Below, one piece after another: positions 12,042 through 18,149 of a DNA stretch of 18,149 nucleotides. Every line of letters starts with the position of its first letter. The stretch's first letter is position 1. The DNA comes from CAIZGX01 sp044349305 (GTDB taxonomy: Bacteria; Bacteroidota; Bacteroidia; Flavobacteriales_D; Sanyastnellaceae). The notes under the pieces were generated by a model, which had not been told where the DNA came from, searched no databases, and saw only the letters and a program-made list of their open reading frames with translations. The translations under genes were made by a program, and so were the position numbers. The stretch covers positions 1-18,149 of the forward strand of contig JBIKRF010000047.1 in assembly GCA_044349305.1 (NCBI GenBank), given 5' to 3'.

Positions 12042-13703
12042 ATGCTAAAATCTCTTCACATCCGAAACTATGTTCTTATTGAATCACTGCACGTGAATTT
12101 CAATAAGGGATTCGTTGCTATAACTGGCGAGACGGGTAGTGGTAAATCGATTTTACTGGATGCTTTTGCCCTGCTTTTAGGTGACCGCTCAGATGTGAAG
12201 AGTATTCGTGTGGGTCAGGAAAAATGCACTGTGGAAGCGGTATTTGCGATTTCAAAGGAACGTTTTGATTCTTTTTTTCAAGAGCATGATTTGGATTTTT
12301 CGGAAGAGACTGTTGTTCGCAGAGAAGTAAACAACAAGGGGAAAAGTAGAGCTTTCATTAACGACACGCCAGTTACGCTAAACATTCTAAAGCAATTCAC
12401 CGAGCAGTTGGTCGATTTGCATTCGCAGCATGAAAATGCTTTGTTGTTTAGAAAGGCTTTTCGATATGAAATGGTAGACGCATTTTCGAAATCGAAGGAA
12501 GTTTGGACTTCATACAAAACGAGTTTTTTGCAATGGCGTCAAACGCAAGAAGAACTCGAGAATTTGCGTATTCAATTGAATAAGGAAAAAGCAACAGAGG
12601 ACTATCGTTTGTTTCAATTGAACGAATTGTCTCAAGAAGATTTTAGTTTGTACGACGTTGCTGAGATGGAGAGCGAATTGAACCTTCAGCAAAACTCTGG
12701 TGAACTTTTAGAAACGCTTCATGCGGTTTCAACGATGTTGAGCGAAGGCGATAGCAATGTGCTTCAGCAATTAAAAACTGCGAAGCAACAACTGATGAAG
12801 TGGGAAGGAGGGCATGCGAAATTGCAAGAGTTTTCTTCGCAATTGGAATCTGTGATTGCTGAGCTTCGTGAGGTGGACATTGACTTGCAGCGGTTTTCAG
12901 ATTCAGTAACGATGGATCCGGAACGTTCGGCGGCAATTGAAGAGCGCTTAAGTTTTGTTTTCAAGATGTTCCGAAAGCACAACGTGAATAGCATTGACGC
13001 CTTGAATGAATTGAAGTTGAAATTGGAGCAAGATGCACAGCTTACAGAGACGTTGGAAACTTCAATTCAAAATAAAGAAATTGAAGTTGTTCAACTTGAA
13101 CAACAGTGTAAAGAAATGGCAACGAAGTTGTCTCATTTGCGCATGAAGGGCGTGAAGGAAGCTGAGAAGGCGATTTCTTCTTCCTTGAATAAATTGAATT
13201 TGACGCATGCGCAATTTCAAATTGAAGTAACTGGAACTCCAGAGTTGCATTTATATGGTGCTGAGAATTTGCGCTTCGCTTTTTCAGCAAACAAGGGCCA
13301 GCCTTTTGAAGACATTAAGTCGGTCGCTTCAGGCGGAGAGATTTCGAGGGTGATGTTAGCCATTAAAGCGGCGACTGCGCATTTGAATGAAATGCCTGTA
13401 TTGATTTTAGATGAAATAGATCAAGGAGTTGGTGGAGAAACTGGAAATCGCATTGCTGCATTGCTTCGCGAGATGTCTGCCTCTGCGCAGCTTTTAGTGA
13501 TTACGCATTTGCCTCAAATAGCCTCAAAGGCACATCAACATTTTAGAGTTTCTAAACGAGTTGAAGGGGATACCACGGTGAGTGATTTGCAGGAACTAAA
13601 CGTATCTGGGCGTGAGAAGGAGTTGGCACATATGTTAGGAGGCGATCAGGCGGGTGCTGCTGCGCTTCAAACAGCTAAGGAATTAATGCAGCAAGAAGCA
13701 TGA
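12042..13703 (+). CDS. recN: DNA repair protein RecN
   Basis: SMC-like ATPase that acts at DNA double-strand breaks. 553 residues, the usual size. Walker A GETGSGKS (29-36) sits in the N-terminal head with HIRNYVLIESLHVNF before it; after LVDLHSQHENALL comes the coiled-coil arm (about 150-375, rich in E, Q, K and L). The C-terminal head has the ABC signature region ASGGEISRVMLA (from 429), Walker B LILDEIDQGVGGETG (454-468) and the H-loop LLVITHLPQIAS. No RecN-type truncation. The 3' end overlaps truB by ATGA, so the two are translated together. A SOS-type LexA box was not recognised upstream. Confidence 0.96.
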   Translation: MLKSLHIRNYVLIESLHVNFNKGFVAITGETGSGKSILLDAFALLLGDRSDVKSIRVGQEKCTVEAVFAISKERFDSFFQEHDLDFSEETVVRREVNNKGKSRAFINDTPVTLNILKQFTEQLVDLHSQHENALLFRKAFRYEMVDAFSKSKEVWTSYKTSFLQWRQTQEELENLRIQLNKEKATEDYRLFQLNELSQEDFSLYDVAEMESELNLQQNSGELLETLHAVSTMLSEGDSNVLQQLKTAKQQLMKWEGGHAKLQEFSSQLESVIAELREVDIDLQRFSDSVTMDPERSAAIEERLSFVFKMFRKHNVNSIDALNELKLKLEQDAQLTETLETSIQNKEIEVVQLEQQCKEMATKLSHLRMKGVKEAEKAISSSLNKLNLTHAQFQIEVTGTPELHLYGAENLRFAFSANKGQPFEDIKSVASGGEISRVMLAIKAATAHLNEMPVLILDEIDQGVGGETGNRIAALLREMSASAQLLVITHLPQIASKAHQHFRVSKRVEGDTTVSDLQELNVSGREKELAHMLGGDQAGAAALQTAKELMQQEA

Positions 13704-14485
13704 GTGATTTTTTGAAACACTGCACGGTCTCTCGTGCCGAGGAATTGCTTGAAGGAAAGATCTTGTTAGTCGATAAACCCCTAAATTGGACGAGTTTCGA
13801 TGTGGTGGGAAAATTGAAATGGATTTTGCGTAGTGAGGGAAAATTTCCGAAGTTTAAAATCGGTCATGCGGGAACGCTTGATCCTTTAGCCACCGGACTC
13901 TTAATTGTCTGTACAGGTAAGATGACCAAATCTATTTCTGACATTCAAGGAGGGACGAAAGAGTATACCGGAAAAATTGTTTTGGGTGCTACTACTCCGA
14001 GTTTCGATAAAGAGACATTGCCCGAGAATTTTCAATCTACAGAACATTTGGTTCTCGAAAAATTGGAAGAAGTTGCGAAGACCTTCATCGGAGAGCAACT
14101 TCAGATGCCACCCGTTTATAGTGCGAAGCAAATAGACGGTGTTCGTGCCTATGAAATGGCCAGAAAGAATGAAGAAGTGAAGATGCGTGAGAACTTGATA
14201 ACCATTGATTCGTTCGAATTAAGTGATTTTGATGGTAAGGAAGTGTCTTTCTGCATACGTTGTTCGAAAGGAACATATATCCGATCAATCGCAAACGATT
14301 TTGGACAGAGATTGGGTGTAGGTGGATACTTGAGCGCGTTGCGAAGAACCGAGAGTTTTCCGTTTCGTGTGGAAGATGCAAAGACTCCAATGGACTGGGT
14401 GAAGTTATTTTATCCTAGTTATAGTGCTGTTAATGAGCATTTTAGTAACGACTCGGTGAAAAAGGTCTTTACAAAGGCTTTTTGA
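13700..14485 (+). CDS. truB: tRNA pseudouridine synthase B
   Basis: Makes pseudouridine 55 in the T-loop of tRNAs. 261 residues. The catalytic aspartate is Asp61 in KIGHAGTLDPLATGLL; GGTKEYTGKIVLGATTPSFD, PPVYSAKQIDGVRAYEMAR and RCSKGTYIRSIANDFGQRLG are the other family blocks. The protein ends without a PUA domain, unlike the longer E. coli enzyme; short forms are usual in Bacteroidota. Residues 11-33 (EELLEGKILLVDKPLNWTSF) include the KPxGxTS-type start of the fold, here KPLNWTS. The start ATG overlaps the recN stop (ATGA). A likely queA promoter begins 6 bases past its stop. Confidence 0.95.
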   Translation: MSDFLKHCTVSRAEELLEGKILLVDKPLNWTSFDVVGKLKWILRSEGKFPKFKIGHAGTLDPLATGLLIVCTGKMTKSISDIQGGTKEYTGKIVLGATTPSFDKETLPENFQSTEHLVLEKLEEVAKTFIGEQLQMPPVYSAKQIDGVRAYEMARKNEEVKMRENLITIDSFELSDFDGKEVSFCIRCSKGTYIRSIANDFGQRLGVGGYLSALRRTESFPFRVEDAKTPMDWVKLFYPSYSAVNEHFSNDSVKKVFTKAF

Positions 14486-14490
14486 TTTCG

Positions 14491-14498
14491 TACTTTCG
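14491..14498 (+). promoter_or_regulatory. Candidate -7 element TACTTTCG of queA
   Basis: TACTTTCG followed by a C-run (CCCCCC) resembles the rplM -7 region (TATTTTCG then CACCCCC). A weak TTTA at 14468-14471 is 19 bases upstream as the -33 element. The resulting leader would be about 30 bases. Confidence 0.45.
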
Positions 14499-14533
14499 CC
14501 CCCCACTTAAATAATAACACCTTGATTTCCACA

Positions 14534-15583
14534 ATGAAATTGGGTCAATTCAAATATGAATTGCCTAAAGAATTAATCGCTCAGCACCCTCTTCCTCACC
14601 GCGACGATGCCAAATTAATGGTTTTAGATCGCAAGACTGGAAAGATTGAGCACAAGAAATTTCGTGATTTGCTAGATTACTTTAGCGAAGGCGACGTAAT
14701 GGTGAACAACAATACCAAGGTATTCCCGGCGCGCATGTATGGCAATAAAGAAAAGACCGGATCTATGATCGAGGTTTTCTTGTTGCGTGAATTGAACGAT
14801 AAAAGTTTGCTTTGGGACACTGTAGTAGATCCTGCACGGAAGATTCGTATTGGAAATAAATTGTATTTCGGTCCTAACGATGAGTTGGTAGCAGAAGTAA
14901 TTGATAATACTACCTCACGCGGAAGAACGTTGCGTTTCTTGTACGACGGTCCACATGAAGATTTCAAGAAATTGGTTTATAGCCTAGGCGAAACGCCACT
15001 TCCAAAATACATCGAGCGTCCAGTTGAACCAGAAGATGCGGAGCGTTATCAAACGATTTATGCGAAGTATGAAGGTGCAGTAGCAGCGCCAACTGCAGGC
15101 TTACATTTTTCTAAACAGCTTTCGAAGCGTTTGGAAATTGCTGGTATTCACATGGCTGAATTGACGCTTCACATTGGTTTGGGTACATTTAGAACTGTTG
15201 AAGTGGAAGACTTAACGAAGCACAAGACGGATAGCGAGCAATTGATTATACCTGAAGTTACTGCTGATTTAGTAAATGACGCAAGAGCAAAAGGCAAGCG
15301 TGTATGCGCTGTTGGAACAACTACACTTCGTGCATTTGAAAGCAGTGTAGGAACGAACAACACGTTGAAAGCGTTTGACGGATGGGCAAGTAAATTTATT
15401 TTCCCTCCATACGATTTTCAAATTGCAGATAGCTTAATTACGAATTTCCACGAGCCTCAGAGTGTGTTGTTAATGATGACCACTGCATTTGGCGGATATG
15501 ATTTCGTAATGGAAGCATACAAAGAAGCCATTAAGAAGAAATATCGTTTCTTCTGCTACGGTGACGCTATGTTGATCATCTAA
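14534..15583 (+). CDS. queA: S-adenosylmethionine:tRNA ribosyltransferase-isomerase (queuosine synthesis)
   Basis: Transfers the ribosyl part of SAM to preQ1 in tRNA, forming epoxyqueuosine. 349 residues, the family length. Recognised by LPKELIAQHPLPHRDDAKLMVLDR, the VNNNTKVFPARMYG segment, TPLPKYIERP, the AAPTAGLHFSKQL motif (about 180-192), HIGLGTFRTVE and FIFPPYDFQIADSLITNFHEPQSVLLM. ATG 14534 was chosen: it starts MKLGQFKYELP, the normal N-terminus, while the in-frame TTG at 14522 would add only four residues. There is no terminator downstream that I recognise; AAAGCGCTTT (15583-15592) is a palindrome without loop. No other queuosine gene is in the window. Confidence 0.95.
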   Translation: MKLGQFKYELPKELIAQHPLPHRDDAKLMVLDRKTGKIEHKKFRDLLDYFSEGDVMVNNNTKVFPARMYGNKEKTGSMIEVFLLRELNDKSLLWDTVVDPARKIRIGNKLYFGPNDELVAEVIDNTTSRGRTLRFLYDGPHEDFKKLVYSLGETPLPKYIERPVEPEDAERYQTIYAKYEGAVAAPTAGLHFSKQLSKRLEIAGIHMAELTLHIGLGTFRTVEVEDLTKHKTDSEQLIIPEVTADLVNDARAKGKRVCAVGTTTLRAFESSVGTNNTLKAFDGWASKFIFPPYDFQIADSLITNFHEPQSVLLMMTTAFGGYDFVMEAYKEAIKKKYRFFCYGDAMLII

Positions 15584-15648
15584 AAGCGCTTTGAAACACC
15601 ATGATTCTTGAAAATTTAATGTTTTCATGAAAGAAATGTTGAAAAGTG

Positions 15649-15679
15649 TTTGCAGATAAGAAAAAAGATTGTATTTTCG
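15649..15679 (+). promoter_or_regulatory. Promoter of the rplM-rpsI unit
   Basis: TTTG (15649-15652) and TATTTTCG (15672-15679) with a 19-base spacer fit the Bacteroidetes -33/-7 pattern, and the C-run after the -7 element is typical. The ATG of rplM is 43 bases further on, after an AT-rich leader ending GAGATAAA. Confidence 0.65.
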
Positions 15680-15722
15680 CACCCCCAAATTTTAGGGAAT
15701 TGACTTTAAGAATAGAGATAAA

Positions 15723-16172
15723 ATGGATACGTTGAGTTACAAAACACCATCAGCAAACAAGGAAACTGCTAATAAGCAGTGGTTGATTGTTGATGCAGAA
15801 GGCAAGAATCTTGGTCGTTTGGCTAGTGAAGTAGCAGCTATACTTCGCGGTAAGCACAAACCATTGTTTACGCCACACGCAGACTGCGGAGACTACGTAG
15901 TAGTTGTTAATGCAGAAAAAATTGCACTTACTGGAAAGAAGTGGGATGAGAAAGTTTACATCCGTTACACTGGCTACCCAGGTGGACAACGTTTCGCTAG
16001 CCCGAAAGAAATGATGGCTAAGCATCCAACAGCAATGATTGAGATGGCAATTCGCGGAATGCTTCCAAAGAATCGTTTGGGTCGTGAAGTATTTAGAAAC
16101 TTGTATGTTTATGCAGGTACTAACCACGAGCAAACAGCTCAACAACCAACAGTTTATACTTTAAAAGGATAA
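15723..16172 (+). CDS. rplM: 50S ribosomal protein L13
   Basis: Early-assembling large-subunit protein. 149 residues, normal size. Characteristic blocks are WLIVDAEGKNLGRLASEVAAILRGKHKP (20-47), DYVVVVNAEKIALTGKKWDEK, the YIRYTGYPGG loop and AIRGMLPKNRLGREVFRNLYVYAG. The N-terminal YKTPSANKETANKQW extension is usual in Bacteroidota. rpsI starts 8 bases after its stop, so L13 and S9 are made from one mRNA, the nearly universal arrangement. Confidence 0.98.
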   Translation: MDTLSYKTPSANKETANKQWLIVDAEGKNLGRLASEVAAILRGKHKPLFTPHADCGDYVVVVNAEKIALTGKKWDEKVYIRYTGYPGGQRFASPKEMMAKHPTAMIEMAIRGMLPKNRLGREVFRNLYVYAGTNHEQTAQQPTVYTLKG

Positions 16173-16180
16173 TTTAGTCA

Positions 16181-16576
16181 ATGGCAACTACGCAATATAC
16201 CAATACTTCAGGTCGTCGTAAGACCGCAGTAGCACGTGTTTACCTTTCAGAAGGAACAGGTAAGTTTGAAATCAACGGAAAAGATTACGCACATTATTTT
16301 CCAACGTTGGTACTTCAGTACCGCGTTAACCAACCTTTCATCCTTACTGGGAACGAAGGGAAGTATGATTTCAAAGCGAACATTGATGGCGGTGGAATCA
16401 CCGGTCAAGCTGAAGCCGTTCGTTTAGCGATCAGCAAAGCATTAATTGAACTTAATCCCGATTGGAAGCCAGCTTTGAAAGCTGAAGGTCTTACCACTCG
16501 TGATCCTCGTATGGTTGAACGTAAGAAATTCGGTCAACGTAAGGCTCGTGCTCGCTTCCAGTTCTCTAAGCGTTAA
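16181..16576 (+). CDS. rpsI: 30S ribosomal protein S9
   Basis: Small-subunit head protein whose C-terminal tail reaches the P-site tRNA. 131 residues. GRRKTAVARVYL near the N-terminus, GGGITGQAEAVRLAISKAL in the centre and the invariant tail DPRMVERKKFGQRKARARFQFSKR at the end (here split by my numbering) identify it, and the final SKR is complete. The last coding bases and the stop are part of a terminator hairpin. It is the second gene of the rplM-rpsI unit. Confidence 0.98.
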   Translation: MATTQYTNTSGRRKTAVARVYLSEGTGKFEINGKDYAHYFPTLVLQYRVNQPFILTGNEGKYDFKANIDGGGITGQAEAVRLAISKALIELNPDWKPALKAEGLTTRDPRMVERKKFGQRKARARFQFSKR

Positions 16577-16593
16577 TCGCTGGAGAATTTTTT
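16562..16593 (+). terminator. Intrinsic terminator overlapping the rpsI stop codon
   Basis: TTCTC (16562-16566) pairs with GAGAA (16583-16587) and AGCG (16569-16572) with CGCT (16578-16581), with a small internal loop and the apical loop TTAAT, followed by T6 (16588-16593). The stop codon TAA (16574-16576) sits in the loop. It could separate rplM-rpsI from rpsB-tsf or act as a partial attenuator. Confidence 0.6.
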
Positions 16594-16624
16594 GGAAAGC
16601 TTTATCGGGCTTGTTTAGCATCCA

Positions 16625-16665
16625 AACTCCAAAGACTCATATTTCGATATGGCTACTTTGGAGTT
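16625..16665 (+). ncRNA. Candidate structured leader of rpsB (possible ribosomal-protein autoregulation site)
   Basis: AACTCCAAAG (16625-16634) and CTTTGGAGTT (16656-16665) form a perfect 10-bp stem. Inside it CATAT (16638-16642) and ATATG (16647-16651) pair around a TTCG tetraloop (16643-16646), leaving a small asymmetric internal loop (ACT / GCTA). It lies 36 bases before the rpsB ATG. The stem is followed by only TTTT after two other bases, so it is a poor terminator; a protein-binding leader is an inference from position. I cannot name it as a known RNA family. Confidence 0.45.
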
Positions 16666-16701
16666 GACTTTTAGAGAACGTAAACAAGAATAAAATAAAA
16701 A

Positions 16702-17481
16702 ATGGCAAAAGTTACTTTTGATGAATTGCTAGATGCCGGAGTACACTTCGGACACCTTAGCCGCAAATGGAATCCAAACATGGCTCCGTATATCTTCGGA
16801 GAGAAAAAAGGAATTCACATTATTGATTTGAACAAGACAATTGTTAAGCTCGATGAAGCTTGCAATGCAATGCGTCAAATCGCAAAATCTGGAAAGAAAA
16901 TCCTTTTCGTTGCTACCAAGAAACAAGCGAAAGATATCGTTGCTGAAAAAGTAAGCGCTATCGGAATGCCTTTCGTAGTAGAGCGTTGGCCTGGTGGAAT
17001 GTTAACGAACTTCGTTACCATTCGTAAGGCGGTTCGTAAAATGACTTCTATTGAGAAAATGGAAGCTGACGGAACTGCTGCTACCATGAGCAAGAGAGAG
17101 CGTCTTCAAATGACTCGTACTGTTACTAAAATGCGTAAGAACTTAGGTTCTATTGCAGACATGAACCGTGTTCCTGCTGCATTATTCGTTATTGATGTAA
17201 TGAAAGAACATATCGCAGTTGCTGAAGCAAAGCGTCTAGGTATTCCAGTATTCGCAATGGTTGATACCAACAGCGACCCACGTAAAATCGATTTCGCTAT
17301 TCCAGCAAACGACGATGCTACAAAATCTATCAGCAAAATTTTGGATGTAGCTATCGAAGCTATTGCTGAAGGATTGGCTGATCGTAAAGTAGACAAGGAT
17401 AAAGGTGAAGAAATTCCAGCAACAGCTGAAAAGAAAGAAGATAGAAAGCCAGCTACACGCAAGCGTGCACCAAAGGCTTAA
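16702..17481 (+). CDS. rpsB: 30S ribosomal protein S2
   Basis: Small-subunit protein bridging head and body, binding last in assembly. 259 residues. Family blocks are LLDAGVHFGHLSRKWNPNM (9-27), YIFGEKKGIHIIDLNKT, VATKKQAKDIV, ERWPGGMLTNFVTIRK, PAALFVIDVMKEHIAVAEAKRLGIP and the NSDPRKIDFAIPANDDATKSI segment. The C-terminus carries a charged, disordered tail (from about residue 233) rich in K, E, R and A, ending RKRAPKA. The leader is A-rich (AATAAAATAAAAA) with no Shine-Dalgarno sequence, plus a hairpin further upstream. tsf begins 27 bases after the stop, the standard rpsB-tsf pair. Confidence 0.98.
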   Translation: MAKVTFDELLDAGVHFGHLSRKWNPNMAPYIFGEKKGIHIIDLNKTIVKLDEACNAMRQIAKSGKKILFVATKKQAKDIVAEKVSAIGMPFVVERWPGGMLTNFVTIRKAVRKMTSIEKMEADGTAATMSKRERLQMTRTVTKMRKNLGSIADMNRVPAALFVIDVMKEHIAVAEAKRLGIPVFAMVDTNSDPRKIDFAIPANDDATKSISKILDVAIEAIAEGLADRKVDKDKGEEIPATAEKKEDRKPATRKRAPKA

Positions 17482-17508
17482 TTTTTTAATGAATTAATTT
17501 ATTGAATC

Positions 17509-18149
17509 ATGAATATTACAGCAGCAGATGTAAATAAGCTTCGTACCATGACTGGTGCGGGTATGATGGATTGCAAGAAAGCACTTACCGAAGCGGAAGG
17601 TGATTTCGAAAAAGCAGTTGAATTGCTTCGTAAGAAAGGTCAGAAAGTGGCTGCAAGCCGCGGAGATCGCGATGCAACAGAAGGAGTTGTTTTAGCTAAA
17701 GCTAGCGCAGACAACACCAGCGGTTACATTATCGTATTGAACTGCGAAACAGATTTCGTAGCAAAGAACGATGGTTTCGTAACTTTCGCTAACAGCATTT
17801 TGGATGCAGCTATCGCGAACAACGCGAACAGCCCAGAAGCAGTTAAAGCGTTAACATTCCCTGGAACTTCTTTAACTATTGAAGAAAAAATTACTGAAGA
17901 GATTGGTAAAATCGGAGAAAAAATTGATTTGTCGACAGCGTCACAAATCAACGCTGGATTCGTTTATTGCTACAACCACCCAGGTAACAAATTGGCTTCT
18001 ATCGTAGGTTTCAACAAAGAAACTTCTGCAGATGTAGCGAAAGATGTTGCTATGCAAACTGCAGCTATGGCTCCAGTGGCATTGGATGAGACTTCAGTTC
18101 CAGAAGAATTGAAACAGAAAGAAATCGAAATTGGAAAAGAATTGGCTAT
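17509..18149 (+). CDS. tsf: Translation elongation factor Ts, N-terminal part (cut by the window edge)
   Basis: Exchanges GDP for GTP on EF-Tu. 213 complete codons are present and the reading frame stays open to the last base, so the C-terminus is beyond the window. The N-terminal UBA-like module reads VNKLRTMTGAGMMDCKKAL (8-26), then GDFEKAVELLRKKG; the core has TDFVAKN at residues 81-87, the conserved contact with EF-Tu, and later NHPGNKLASIVGFN. The ATG at 17509 is the only start before this conserved module. The spacer from rpsB is AT-rich without a terminator, so the two genes are co-transcribed. Confidence 0.97.
   Translation, partial: MNITAADVNKLRTMTGAGMMDCKKALTEAEGDFEKAVELLRKKGQKVAASRGDRDATEGVVLAKASADNTSGYIIVLNCETDFVAKNDGFVTFANSILDAAIANNANSPEAVKALTFPGTSLTIEEKITEEIGKIGEKIDLSTASQINAGFVYCYNHPGNKLASIVGFNKETSADVAKDVAMQTAAMAPVALDETSVPEELKQKEIEIGKELA

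Noticed and set aside
15583..15592. AAAGCGCTTT palindrome after queA as a terminator
   Set aside because: The stem has no loop and no T-tract, so it would not act as an intrinsic terminator.
15750..16145. 131-residue antisense reading frame opposite rplM
   Set aside because: It lies fully within a highly conserved ribosomal protein gene with clear promoter; its translation looks like an antisense shadow.
17106..17462. 118-residue antisense reading frame opposite rpsB
   Set aside because: Shadow of the S2 coding frame; Ser/Ala/Ile-rich translation without any domain.
1..18149. Novel defence, mobile or biosynthetic system
   Set aside because: No transposase, integrase, phage, CRISPR, toxin-antitoxin or specialised metabolism signature was seen; nearly all genes belong to known housekeeping families.

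Overview
The window looks like the chromosome of a Bacteroidota bacterium, most likely a flavobacteria-like lineage (order Flavobacteriales or close). Four things point there: Bacteroidetes-type promoter motifs (TAnnTTTG and a TAnnTTCG variant) upstream of many genes; A-rich leaders with no clear Shine-Dalgarno sites; type IX secretion (a PorD/DUF4835 protein and a secreted protein with a C-terminal sorting domain); and an alpha-oxoamine synthase of the sphingolipid/sulfonolipid type. Gene order (bamD-rpoZ-coaBC-porD-recN and rplM-rpsI-rpsB-tsf) also fits. The organism is inferred, not proven.

Layout. 1-197 (minus) is the 5' end of ftsZ, facing away from a Fur-family regulator (plus). 862-2073 holds three small unfamiliar genes: a secreted MORN-like protein (minus), a conserved cytoplasmic protein (plus) and a lipoprotein (minus). 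2136-3940 is a cyclophilin lipoprotein overlapping pheS by 4 bp. 4037-6335 encodes pyruvate dehydrogenase E1-alpha and E2, with the E1-beta gene absent from the window. 6401-8565 (minus) holds a T9SS-sorted protein and the alpha-oxoamine synthase. 8698-14485 (plus) is a dense run: bamD, rpoZ, coaBC, porD, recN, truB, with two ATGA overlaps. queA follows at 14534, then the ribosomal genes rplM, rpsI, rpsB and a truncated tsf.

Most genes are housekeeping: division, translation, CoA synthesis, pyruvate oxidation, DNA repair, tRNA modification and outer-membrane assembly. No tRNA, rRNA, CRISPR array, insertion sequence, prophage or obvious defence system is visible, and no gene-free stretch exceeds 140 bases. 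I found no previously undescribed multi-gene system. The most interesting signals are regulatory: two terminators of minus-strand genes placed inside the 3' coding ends of the convergent plus-strand genes, a terminator hairpin carrying the next gene's -7 element, a cluster of TGTACA palindromes at the pdhA promoter, a structured rpsB leader, and several start codons almost touching their -7 motif. CoaBC also differs at two catalytic positions known from E. coli.
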